Assembly (NCBI RefSeq): GCF_000182925.2
Contig: NC_026507.1
Span: 1,860,001-1,924,000, forward strand
Origin: Neurospora crassa OR74A
Lineage: Eukaryota; Ascomycota; Sordariomycetes; Sordariales; Sordariaceae
Direction of reading: 5' to 3'
Length of the DNA: 64,000 bases
Shown here in pieces: positions 53,322-64,000 of this stretch. The stretch's first letter is position 1. Each line of letters starts with the position of its first letter. Made by a program: the position numbers and the translations under genes. The notes below the pieces were generated by a model, which worked only from the letters and a program-made list of their open reading frames with translations, was not told where the DNA came from and made no database searches.

Positions 53322-56300
53322 ATGTCCACCCTGCATCGAAACGACAGATCTCCCTCCGCGGGAGTTAGCGAATCCTCAAGTCCTGACTTTATATCACATA
53401 CCCCAAGGTCCTCGAACAAACAACAAGTGCGTCACCGGGCCTCAGTTGCCTGTGCTTCCTGCCGGGAACGGCGGATACGTTGTGTAGTGCCCGAAGGAGA
53501 GTCCGGGTGCACACAGTGTAAGAAGACCGGAGCGGAGTGTATCATAAGAAACGATGACGAGAGGCGAAGGTGTGTACCAGGACCGACATGATACCGCAAT
53601 TTGACATATCTGACACTTCAAGAGGCCTATATCCAAAGCATACATGTCATCCTTGTCCAACCGAATTGCTCTATTGGAGAAGATGCTGAGAGAAAGAGGT
53701 GTCGCCCCTCCTCCAGCCGTCCATCCTCCAAAGACGAGACAAGAAGCGAAAGAAATGCAGGAACACGAAAGACAGGATGTTCGGTTCTGCGAAGACTTTG
53801 AGACTCCTGGCCCGAATCAGGCCAATTCCTCCATGGTCGCAGATTACCCCTCGCCACCGAAATTCAGCGCGGAAGAAGTACAAACAGATCCTATCGATGA
53901 CAATAAACAAACACCCAAAGCTCCAAGCTATGACTCTACACTTTTTCCAGAGTTCGCCTCCCCATGGAAGGGAGATGTACGCCAATTCTTGGGTGTAAAG
54001 AGCAGGTTCTCTGTCATGTCAGGGAGGCTGCAGTACTTTGGTTTTACGGCGAGTAGCCACGTCCACGCCCAAAACACCTCGCAGCCCAGCCCACCAGGGA
54101 CGATAGATCACGTAAGCCGTGTCGAGCGTGTCATCAAAATTCTTGGCCCATCCACTCATGACCACCTTATGAGCTGCTTCTGGAGCCATTACAACCCCGC
54201 GGTTCAAGTCGTGGACCGTGAAATATTCGAGTTAGGCCGAAAGAGCCAGAACCCGAGGCATTACTCGGTATTCCTTCATATCACGATGCTTGCTGCCGGG
54301 TACCGATTTGCGGAGCGAAACAGAGAAGATGTGAAAAGGTTGATGCTCGGGAGCTGGGAGAGTACGTTCCATCGGGAGTCCAAGTCCATGTTGGATGCTG
54401 AACTGGAGAGGCCAGGCGGCATACCGAGCATCCAGGCGCTCCTCATCCTCGCAGACCTCGAATTTGCCGCTGGCAGGGACGCAACCGGCTGGCTATATTC
54501 TGGTATGGCAAACCGATTGGCTATCGACATCGGACTGCACGTAAACGTGCCGGTCAGCGACAGCGAGGCTCTCAGGGCTGAGGACCCACTACGTCGGCGG
54601 GTCATGACGGCGTGTGTCTTGTTCGACAGATACTGGGCGCTTTTACTCGGCCGTTCCCCAAGCATCCGGAATCGCGACATTGGCATAGAGCTGGGGCTGA
54701 AGCCAAGGAAGGGCCCAGCCATGCCGACTGCATCACCCACGACCTCTTTTGATATGGTGACGTCTCAATCACCGGAGATTTCCCTTCACCAACATCTCCT
54801 CGAGCTCATGAGCATAGCGGCCAAGATTCTGGAGATGCAGAACCAACACGAATATACCGAGTTGTTGTTTGCAAACAACAAGGCAGGAGAGGAGGCCTAC
54901 CAACGATTGTTTGCGCTGGACAGAAAACTGCAAGCGTGGTACCGCCGCTTACCGGACTTTTTGGCCTGGAACCCCACCAACGTTCAAGCAGCGCCTGTTG
55001 GTTTCTTTATGCTCCATCAACAATTCCATACGTGCATGATTCTGCTCCACAGGCCTTGGGCTATATACGGTGATGAGGACGGACCAAATTCTACCAGGTC
55101 ATATGGTCAGTCCGACGGGTCGCTCCCGGGCATCAGCCATCACCATAGAGTTGCCATTGCCCGCCGTATGTGTACCCAGCATGCCATCCGCGTCGCCCGT
55201 ATCTTCTGGCACCACCGTCTCCGGTTCGACGGCAGGCGGCTACCCATCTTCGCTATCCAGCAGGCGGGCACGTCAGCGATTGCTCTGATGGCAGCCCTCG
55301 CGAACCGGACTGCTGAGCTTGACCAGCAGAGCAACCTACGATACCTGCAGGTTTTGTCGGCGGCGATATACGACATGTGCTATATCTACCAGCCGGCAGC
55401 GAGGATGTACCGCCTGCTAAAATCGATGTTGGTAGACATCCGCAACGAGGTTGTCACCGGCGTAAGCTATCCTCACGCTCCGTCGAAGACGTCGCCAGAG
55501 GTGACAGCATCGGCGCCTTCTCCGTTCCTTCAGTACACCCATCAGAGAAGCTACAGTACTCCTAATGTCGGCCTGAACTTTGGCGCCCCCGACTGGGCTA
55601 CCCGCGGCTCGATTCCCAGTAGCGGCGGAGACACCCGTGGCTACCCGCAATTTTCTGGTCGGCAACAACCGGTGAATGATTTGTTTGAGGAGCACGGACA
55701 TGCTCCTCCAAAGAGACAGAGGTGCAATGGCCCGAGCCGAAGGGCATCCGATCTTGGTGGTTGTCTTCCTCCTTCACTTTTCAATATCGGTGGTTTTGGT
55801 GGCACTTCGTCATATCCTACACCACCATTGACTTCTCCTAGGGATTCCGGGGATGTTCAGGCCAAAGACGATAACATGCCGATTCCGGACACGTACACTG
55901 ACAACAACGCGCTCTTTGATTTTGTATTTTTGGAAGCAACGGCGCTTGACACGGTAATGGAGGAGCCGAGTGAGGAGCAGCAACAAGGAGTAGAGGAGTC
56001 GAATCAAGAGGATGCCGAAACAGACTCTGTTTCCAGAGCTGCTAGCACGCCAACTGTGTCTTCTCACAGCCACAAGGAGGGCAGCGACACGGCAGAAGCG
56101 ACTGCAGATAATCTTCTTGCTTCGGGCACTGATACCAACAAGACCTCCAGCGAGGATAGCCCAGATTCGGGAGCGCCAAAGAACGATCCGGGTAAGGCCT
56201 CCTCTGAAGCCACTCAGGATTCCAAAGTCTCAATCTCTGCCCCGGCACCATTCATAGCATCAGCTCAGGGAGAGGATTCAGACAGCAACATCATCAAAGA

Positions 56301-56961
56301 ATGGCTTGCCGAGCCGTCACCCCCCATCGCCGTGACATCGAATGCCAGCAAAACCATCAACCCCGCCGCGCTTACATCCATGACAAACACCACCATGGCA
56401 ACGACAAGCCACCACCACTTGGCCAGGTTCCAACAAATCACTCATGCCCACCATGGTGAGCAGCAGTCCCCAAACGTAGCACCCTATAAACGAGACGCCC
56501 GCGTAACCAAGCAAGACCACCCGGACCTCTTTCCCAAATTTGACAAGTCAGCCATCATTGACGCGCTGGTGTCGGCGGCGGGTATAAACTTTGACCTGTC
56601 TCTTTGTCGAGAGGTGGATGTTGAAGACGACGGGAATTATGACCATGAGCATGACGATGTTGATGTTGTTAATGAGCACGATTTTGTGAGGGAAAATCAA
56701 GGGGGTGCGGCAGGTGGTGGCAAAGATGGATGCGCAAAGGGCGGAGGAGAGGGCCCAACCGGCGGCGGATCAGCAGGGTATGGCGTCAGCTTGAGTGATT
56801 TGCTGGGCAGCATGGGAGGAGGAGGAGGTCATAGGGGTAATAAGAGGAGGATCAAGGAGGTTGAAGGGAGTTATGGCGCTGGTCTTGGGTGTGGTTATGC
56901 GACTGCGACGAGTGCTCCCAAGTTGGCGAGGAATGTGGAGTTGGATTATTTGCGTTTTTGA
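53322..56961 (+). CDS. Zn2Cys6 fungal-specific transcription factor, 1,194 aa
   Basis: Exon 1 53322-53569 and exon 2 53625-56961; the 55-nt intron (GTGTGT donor, CTGAC branch, AAGAG acceptor) restores DDERRRPISKAYMSSLSNRI, the usual join in this subfamily. The binuclear zinc cluster has Cys at 44, 47, 54, 63, 66 and 73 (CX2CX6CX8CX2CX6C) with basic RERRIR between, followed by a linker and the coiled-coil dimerisation segment RIALLEKMLRERG. The fungal-specific middle homology domain spans about 255-560: LMSCFWSHYNPAVQVVDREI, FLHITMLAAGYRFAERN, GMANRLAIDIGLHVNVPV and DPLRRRVMTACVLFDRYWAL (DPxRRRxWWxxFxxDR-like). The C-terminal ~450 residues are disordered, Ser/Thr/Glu-rich and end in Gly-rich runs and a short conserved-looking tail. 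It is presumed nuclear. Target genes are unknown and no obvious pathway gene adjoins it. Confidence 0.9.
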
Positions 56962-59639
56962 GAGAAACTCTGGATATAGACTACTAGACTTTGGCTTTTG
57001 CTAGAGACATACCTATCGCAGACTTTGACTGGAATAGAGGCGAATTAGTGTTGTTCTCTCGCTTCATACGCATGTATACTTGGGCCTTGACCCTATCAAG
57101 CTCGTTTGGGTATCAGCAGTCCCCCTCGTGTGACCAACTCGGCACTCGGAGATGAGCGTTTCAAGCGTTCTCCTACCCCCTTCCTCACCCCTTTCCAGGT
57201 CGCTAGTGCCTCGCTTCACGACCGAACGACTAAACGGTCTCTGACCCTGGAGATGGAACAGGAAGAAGAAGAAGAAGAAGAAGAAGCAGATGGCAGCCAC
57301 GTGGGAAGCGAGGTGAGAGGGAGACGCTGCAGAACAATACTACCTTGGCACCTTGTGTATGTATTACATAGATGTATGTACTATCCAGGTATCCCAACCT
57401 GAGTGTGGAAACTTATTACAATTCTGGCATGCTCACCATGATGGGATTTTGTCTACACTAATGTTGTGGACTCGATCCTTTTTTAATTTCCGTCCTCGCA
57501 TCTGGACATCCATCATCCAAGCTTTCCGGGGTTCCCCACTGTTAGCGGACAGTGAAGCCGAAAGAAGGCTAGCGTGCTTTTGGTGCCTTTTGGAGTGGGT
57601 CTGCGAAAGCTCGAAAAGGGAACCCTGGGCGGGGACCCTGATTTGATCAATGCCCAATGTGTGGAGCCAGTCGAGCCAAAGAGGAAGCGCGAGGGGAGGG
57701 AGTTGTGACGAGAGAGCCTCACGACCCTTTCTTTTTTGTTTTGTTCCGTTTTCTTGTGGGACGATACCACATACCTAGGTACTACGCAGTACACTACACA
57801 CACTACATACTAAAGAAGAGAGGGGCAACTTTCATGCCGAACTGTACACTACAATCAATGCCATTGCATTTGAACATTCCATGTTATTCTTTTTCCTTTG
57901 CTCTTTCCATCCGAAACTCCAGAGCGGCTACCATTATGTTGGTTACTTCCACTTCCATCCTCTTCCTGTACTGAGGATGGGAGAAGGTCATGGTGTCGTA
58001 GTAAATACCTACCATGCCGCAGTAGTGTAGCTAGACACAAGATCATCCCACTTGCAGATGGATACGTTTATGCGCATACATTTACCAGTCGGACTGGATC
58101 ATCCAAACATGATGGAGAATTGACTCTCGCCCTTGCATCCGCGAGCGCCCCATGAAACCCAATCTCGTTACACTTTCAACCCGTACGCACGTATTTGCAT
58201 TGGTACGAGTGGTGGGTGTGGTTTTTCACACCCAGCTCGTGTTGGTGACATACTCGGCTGTAGGTATTCTTCAGTTCGAGCGTCCTTATCTGGGTGTCAT
58301 CACCAGGACCTAAGGGCGAAACCCTGGAGATAACGGAAGTACATACCTGATAGTTTAAACGCTCGGTAGAACCTGACACAGACAGGCAGACAGACCTTCA
58401 GAAGCCCAGTTCAATTTGGCGCTTTGGCGAAGAGTCATCATGATCCGGTGATTATTTTTTTATGGAGCCATGCCGTGATCCTGCCATGCAGCAATGCAAA
58501 AGATCCATCCAGTCGAGGCACATCCTCTTGGAAAGCTGGCGGCATCAAGCCATCGCCGCAAGACATCAGCCGCCGCCCTGCCGCCCGCCCTCGTCAATCT
58601 CGCACACCCTCCCACCCCAATAGGCCACCGGCCTCCTACCTCCATCCTACACTACCTCCTTACCTCGCTCTCTATTTGACCTATGAGGTACTCAGTGACA
58701 GGAATCAGCAGCAGCCGACCACGCCAAAACAGTACGAGCCCGAAACCCACAGAGCCAGAAGCTAAAAACCCCTACCCTGAAGTGTGTGCCTGGGCTGGCT
58801 TGCACGTTGACTGGACGACTGCCCGTATCGTGTACGCTGCCCATCGACCAACCAGAATTAATTGCTCGCCACGAGTCCCTAGCCTCTGTTTGTAACGACG
58901 TATCGAACCGCTTAGACAGAAAAAAGATATCGTCGGATTGCGGGGGCTCAAGTTTCGAGCATTTGAATTAAGGACAGCCTTCCGGGGCTGAAGGGACCGG
59001 ACACCTTTCCTTTCTTACCTAACCTACCTACCCTACCTAGTAGTGTAGTGTAAATATGTAACGAACCATCTGCCGTCTCCCTTCCCGATCGGTACTTGCC
59101 TTGACAATTTCTCAACGGCTCAGCGTGACTTGGGGGCGAGTAACTTCCTTGAGCGACGCGGAATGAAATCAAGCAGGTAACCACTTCCCTTCACTAAGAA
59201 ACCAACACGAGGGCGCCTTGTTTGTACCCGCGATATCACAGACCACACACACACAGACCACGGACTCAATCGAAATAAACATCGCCGCAAAGGAGGCGCA
59301 GAGCAACACTGCAGCGTCCTTCAGTTGCCGACGCCAGAACCGCGATAACGATAGCAACCCCGTCAGTTGTGTCATTCAGCACCACAAGTGAACCCACTCG
59401 CTCCATTCCCCGTTCTACCTCTACTCCTAGGTACTATCAGATCAGTCATTGATTGACAAGGACGGGACTGGACCATTTTCGGATTATTCTTCTCCCACTC
59501 GTTCATTCTTTGACAACTTTTAACTTTGTGCTTCTTCTGCAAAGACGCAGCAATTGACCCGGTTCCTCTTAACCAAGAACGCCACAAGTGAACCTTTCAT
59601 CTCTCCACGCGTGTCGGACATCCATTTTCCATCGGTACT

Positions 59640-59659
59640 TACCTAGACTAGTCTAGGTA
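59640..59659. repeat. 20-bp perfect palindrome
   Basis: TACCTAGACTAGTCTAGGTA reads the same on both strands. It is an extended version of the TACCTAGGTA-type words found in other spacers of this window (11521, 28668, 57772). It could be a dimeric factor site or a cruciform; inference. Confidence 0.7.
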
Positions 59660-59862
59660 GTAGCAAGCAAGGCAGCCAAGCAAGCGCCGTTGAGCGATAC
59701 CCGGCATCCAGCCATCTCCTCCCTAATCTTCGCTCTCCACTCGCGTTGATTGAGGGCTCTGCTGCTACCCCCGGCCTCGCAAGTTGCAACGAAATCACCT
59801 ACAGTCAATCAATCGCCCAGCGCAGTCGGCATTTGCAGCACCACCACCACAACAACAGCACG

Positions 59863-59965
59863 CAGCAGCAGCAGCAGCAGCAGCACGCATCTCGCAGCAC
59901 GGCAACCCCGACCCCGTCAGTCCCGTCCATCCATCACGGTCAATCAGTGTCTCCCACACACACCG

Positions 59966-59996
<31 letters not shown>

Positions 59997-60005
59997 AGCA
60001 GCAGC
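59863..60005. repeat. Two CAG trinucleotide tracts in the CDC24 leader
   Basis: (CAG)7 at 59863-59883 and a longer CAG tract, with TAG interruptions near each end, at 59966-60005, about 180-320 bases before the CDC24 ATG. They fall in short frames encoding Gln or Ala runs that do not join the CDC24 frame, so they look like untranslated microsatellites. Confidence 0.8.
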
Positions 60006-60187
60006 AATTACAGCCCGCCGGCGCCCGAAAGCCGTTGAACGTTGAACGTTAAACCCCCTCGAGCCTCCAAAGAGCAACACACCCACCCACCCCCCTCCCG
60101 GCTCCTCTTCCCTCCCCCCCCCGCGCCTCGCGGCACCAAAGCACGAGTCTCCACCGACCATTTGCGAATGGAGACCTAAAGTATACT

Positions 60188-63100
60188 ATGGCCCATGCTG
60201 CTCTTCTACGAACGAACACCGCCCCTGTATTTCAAGCGTCGACCGACGGCGTCGCCAGATTGAACAACATGAGCCTGTCCAACGCCGCGCGCGCGAGCCA
60301 GCTTTCGGGCTCGACGGCCTTCAATTCCTCTACTTCGCTCAGCTCGCTCACTTCGTCCGCCACCGCCGTTACCCCCGTGAACGGCCAGGTTGTCGCCACC
60401 ACAAACATCATCAACCAGAGAGCCGACGCCTCGCGATCGCTGTACCAAATATGTTTGTCGCTCAAACAACGCCTCGCCCAGGTTCCCGGCTTCGAGGGCT
60501 ATCTAGAACAACTGCAGCGCGAGCAGGAGAATGGCCATGATGGCCCCGTCGAGGCCCTCTGGAAGCTCCTTCGCACCGGTCTGCCCCTGCTCACCATCTA
60601 CAATGCGCTCCAACCCGAGAAACCGCTACACGTCGATCAGAGGCCGAACGAGACGGAAGCGCGACGGTCCAAACGCGCCATTATGGAATTCGTCAAGGCC
60701 TGCTTGAGCGACCTCGACCCTCCCGTTACCGAATGCTTTATCGTCGCCGACCTTACAGGGGAGGATACCACCGGCTTTGTCAAGGTGAGCGAATCTTATG
60801 GCGCCCCCTTTTTACCTGCACACTTGATGGAACAGTATATGCTGACGAGAGCACATGTTCGGAAAACCAGGTGACTTCTGTTATCAACTATGTGCTCGAT
60901 CTTGCCGAAAAACGGGGCCTCTTGCTCCAAACCCTGCCATACCCCGAAGATGATATCACGCAGCCGGGTTCTAAGATGACCCATCGCGATTACATTGTTC
61001 GAGAACTGGTAGACACGGAGCGCAAATACGTACAGGATCTCGAGAACCTCCACGACCTGAAGAGGACGCTGGAACACAGGAGCGTTATCCCTGGCGAATT
61101 CATCCACGACATATTCCTTAATATCAACGCCATCTTGGATCATCAACGAAAGTTCCTCATCAGGGTAGAAACAACAAATTCGATGCCGCAGGCTAGGCAG
61201 GAATGGGGAAGCTTGTTCGTCACAGCTGAAGAGAACTTTGGCATTTACCAACCCTTTATCGCGAACCAAAGAAAGGCGGCCCAGGTTGCGACGCAAGTGT
61301 TTGACAAGATCCAAGAGGCTGGCCATCCGGTCGCGTGTGATTTTAATACCCTTGATGGTTTCCTCCTCAAGCCTATGCAGAGACTGGTCAAGTACCCGCT
61401 TTTGCTCAAGGTATGGATACTGCGTCCTTTTGATGGTACTAATGCGCATACTAATTGGCTTGTTCTCAAAGGATTTGCTGAAGAAGAGCGAGGACGAGCA
61501 CACCAAGGAGGATTTAGCTGCCGGCATCGCTGCTGCTGAACGGGTCTTGATGAAAGCCAATTCGGCCGTTGATAAGAACATCCTCGAAGAGGCCTTGCAG
61601 GACCTTATACACCGAGTAGACGACTGGAAGAGCCATAAGGTGGACAACTTTGGAAGTCTGCTCCTACACGGAGTATACACTGTTATAACGGGCAAGAGTG
61701 AACAAGAGAAGGACGTACGTATCTCCCCCCTGGCGCATGCGTTCCTCCTTTTGCTGGTATAAGACGAGCTGATAATGGACCGCTAACCTTCCTCAGCAGT
61801 ATGAGATCTATCTTTTTGAGAATATCTTGCTCTGTTGCAAGGAACTCACTACGACTAAAGCCAAGGACAAGAAGGACAAGACTCGATCATCCGTACCAAA
61901 GTTGCGGAACAAGTTCGCCAAACTACAACTTAAGGGCCGCATCTTCATGACCAATGTCACCGATGTAGTAGCCATTTCCAAGCCTGGTAAGCGACACAGT
62001 TGGAATTCTCGGCGGAACACAACAGTTGCTGACTGTGCAGGTTCGTATACCGTACAAATATGGTGGAAGGGCGATCCGGGCGTGGAGAATTTCATGATCA
62101 AATTCCAGACCGAAGAGATGATGAAGAAGTGGGCCGCCGGTCTGGAAGAACAGCGAAAGCAGAACACGCAAGCGGCCCCAGTTGCTCCTGATCAAGCTCC
62201 GCCAAACTTTGCCTGGCTCGCCTCGCAAGGCAACGGACTGGAGAATCCCTACAAGGACGAAGAAGAGGACGAGGACATCTATAATGCTGCTGCCCCGACC
62301 GTTGCCATGCCAGGCACAATGCCGCGGAATGGATCGAGCACAAGTCTACGGCAGCGGTCCGCCACCAGCGACAGTCTAGCAGGTATGGCTCGCGCACCAC
62401 CTCCACGATTCCCTCTTCCACAGGCACCTGCGCCTCTCAATGTTGGCCTTCAGCCATCACCCGCTGTTCGAGCAGGCGAGTCTTACTTCTCTCCCGTAGC
62501 CGAGTCGCCCGCTTCGAGTCGGACGAGCACAGCGAGCGGCATCTTCGCCGGTGCCGGATCCGGCTATCCTTTCCCCAAGACCGGTACCCCCCAAGGATGG
62601 CAGGAGGATAGCAACCGCTACACGGCCCCTGCCATGCCAAGGGCGCCATCGCGAGACGGCCCATCTCCAGGAACCGGGAGGAACCCACGAGGACCCTCGA
62701 TGCCCGTTATGCCCCGGGGGGATAACAGCCAGTTTCAGCAGGCACGCAGTCGGAGTTATAGTACACCGGACATTGCTGGCCAGGCCGCTGCGCGCATCAA
62801 CCAGACAGGGGTACCTGCGGTGCCAGGCATTCCCGCCCATCTAACCCATGCCCGCCATGATTCCAACATTCCCAGGAGCAATACCGGCAGTCCAGCAAAC
62901 GACCTTCCTCTACGGACCCAGACAGGTTCCCCTGGCAGAGAGCGGAAGAACTATGGAGGCCAATTGAATCAGTTCCCTCCACAGCCTATCCGCCAGGGAA
63001 CACCAGGCAGTGTCACCGGCTTCCCTCCGCCATCTGGCCCGCCCCCACCGGGCATGGCGCCTCTTGCCCCGACTGAGGGAACGCGAAACATCACCCCATC

Positions 63101-63467
63101 GCTCGGTACCGCACCGATCATGTCCGGACAGAACCCGCTCTCACCCACAGATGACGACATGCTCCCCACGCAACTGAAGGTCAAGGTTCACTGCGATACC
63201 GGTAACTACATCACATTGGTTGTGCTCTACGACATTACTTACGAGAAACTGATTGACCGCATCGACAATAAACTTTCGCGGTTTACCAGTAGCAGTATCG
63301 GCGGGGGTAATTTGAGGTTACGGTACCGGGATGAGGATGGCGACTTCGTCATGATCGAGAGCGACGATGATATTCAAATCGCCATTTCGGATTGGCGTGA
63401 GGGGCTTCGCAACCCAGATAGCGCCGGGGAAATTGACCTGTACTGCGAAGGGGAACTGTTGGAGTGA
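60188..63467 (+). CDS. cdc-24: CDC24, Rho-GEF for Cdc42 (CH-DH-PH-PB1)
   Basis: Exons: 60188-60784, 60871-61410, 61472-61714, 61800-61986 (or from 61797) and 62041-63467; 997 aa. It activates Cdc42 (and in Neurospora possibly Rac) to set polarity and hyphal tip growth. Domains: Cdc24-type calponin-homology region at about 90-200 (DASRSLYQICLSLKQRLAQV, PLLTIYNALQPEKPL); DH domain at about 235-435 (HRDYIVRELVDTERKYVQDL, NTLDGFLLKPMQRLVKYPLL); PH domain at about 440-560 (YEIYLFENILLCCKELTTTK, VQIWWKGDPGVENFMIKFQ); long Pro/Ser-rich disorder; and PB1 at about 898-997 with the OPCA motif YRDEDGDFVMIESDDDIQIA, which binds the scaffold Bem1. Exon 4 has a tandem acceptor (CAGCAG), so one Gln may be included or not. 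The last intron (54 nt) has no stop and keeps frame, so retention would add 18 residues inside the PH domain. Confidence 0.95.
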
Positions 63468-64000
63468 GCAGGGCATCAAAGTGGCATTGTGTGCTCACAG
63501 AAAATTCCGAACACACCCGCTTGCGTCGGTCTTCTCATTTCTTTTTTTTTTTTTTTGGAATAAACTTGGACAGCACCATATTGTAAAAAAAAAAGGCAGC
63601 AGCAACAACCTGTCTTTCATCCCTCTCACGTCCGTCACATTCTGTCACTTTTATCACTGTCCCTCATCTGTTCGGCAACTCAATTCGACAAACAACTCAT
63701 TTCTCTTCTCGGTTTTTGGGTACCATCTTTCACTTATCATCTTGTCTTGGGACAGAAACTCGGCAACAAGGATTGGCATGCATGGATTCTCCAAACATAC
63801 AGACAAAGGCGGACCCGCATAATCACCATCATCATCATCGTACGGTTCTTCTTCTAAGAAACGACTCATCACAGACATCTATACACACACACCATTTCCT
63901 TTAGTTGTCATCTCTTATCTCACTCACTCACTCTCTCTCTCTCTCTAAAGAGTACACACGCACGCGCACACCAAGAATCATTTTTTTTATCGGTGTCGGC
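63468..64000. other. 3' flank of CDC24
   Basis: Contains a T-run (63541-63556), AATAAA at 63559-63564 (candidate poly-A signal), an A10 run at about 63585-63594 and a (CT)n tract at about 63921-63946. No gene supported to the right edge. Confidence 0.5.

Larger units (their letters stand above)
56962..60187. other. 3.2-kb intergenic region and long CDC24 leader
   Basis: No gene supported. It includes a (GAA)n tract at about 57262-57287, TACCTAGGTA at 57772-57781, a 20-bp palindrome at 59640-59659, and CAG repeats at 59863-59883 and 59966-60005. The last ~500 bases are probably the CDC24 5' leader or promoter. Confidence 0.5.

Noticed and set aside
59746-60045. Frame encoding His/Gln and Ala runs before CDC24
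   Set aside because: Produced by CAG repeats, ends before CDC24 and is in no frame with it.
1-64000. CRISPR arrays, rRNA genes (including dispersed 5S), biosynthetic gene clusters
   Set aside because: Looked for and not seen; tandem repeats here are microsatellites without spacers, and no 5S-like box was noticed by eye.

Overview
The window reads as a euchromatic stretch of a filamentous ascomycete chromosome, most likely Neurospora or a close relative in the Sordariales. Reasons: short introns (about 54-142 nt) with GTRNGT donors and CTNAY branch sites; secreted, 2EXR, Clr5 and Zn2Cys6 families typical of Pezizomycotina; and an AT-rich island in which CpA/TpG dinucleotides are almost absent, the signature of repeat-induced point mutation (RIP). 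I did no database search. All names rest on motif recognition and memory of families.

Layout. 0-7 kb: the 3' end of a low-complexity protein gene, mitochondrial MAM33/p32, an LCCL-domain membrane protein, and VPS51 of the GARP tethering complex (minus strand). 7-17 kb: sparse, with a calycin-like protein, a small secreted protein, a fascin/beta-trefoil-like protein and an MDR oxidoreductase whose 25-nt first exon ends at a GC-AG intron. 17.6-21.96 kb: a 4.25 kb RIP-degraded AT-rich island holding a Tc1/mariner-type transposase remnant. It is bracketed by a 57-bp inverted repeat (56/57 identical) that RIP has almost spared; this is the most unusual structure in the window. 22-33 kb: an Asn-rich secreted protein, a 2EXR protein, a DHA1-type MFS transporter and a small three-exon gene beside a pentanucleotide repeat.

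34-64 kb is denser: pyruvate kinase, an unrecognised 449-aa protein, an Atg28-like coiled-coil protein, a Clr5-domain regulator, tRNA-Lys(CTT), a ketopantoate-reductase family enzyme, a truncated kinase-like protein, an intron-containing tRNA-Tyr(GTA), a small mitochondrial membrane protein, a 1,194-aa Zn2Cys6 transcription factor and the Cdc42 exchange factor CDC24 (CH-DH-PH-PB1). No biosynthetic cluster or operon-like arrangement is apparent. The genes are mostly unrelated housekeeping and regulatory loci. Long intergenic stretches (7.3-10.3, 26.6-29.3, 57-60 kb) contain nothing I can support as coding.
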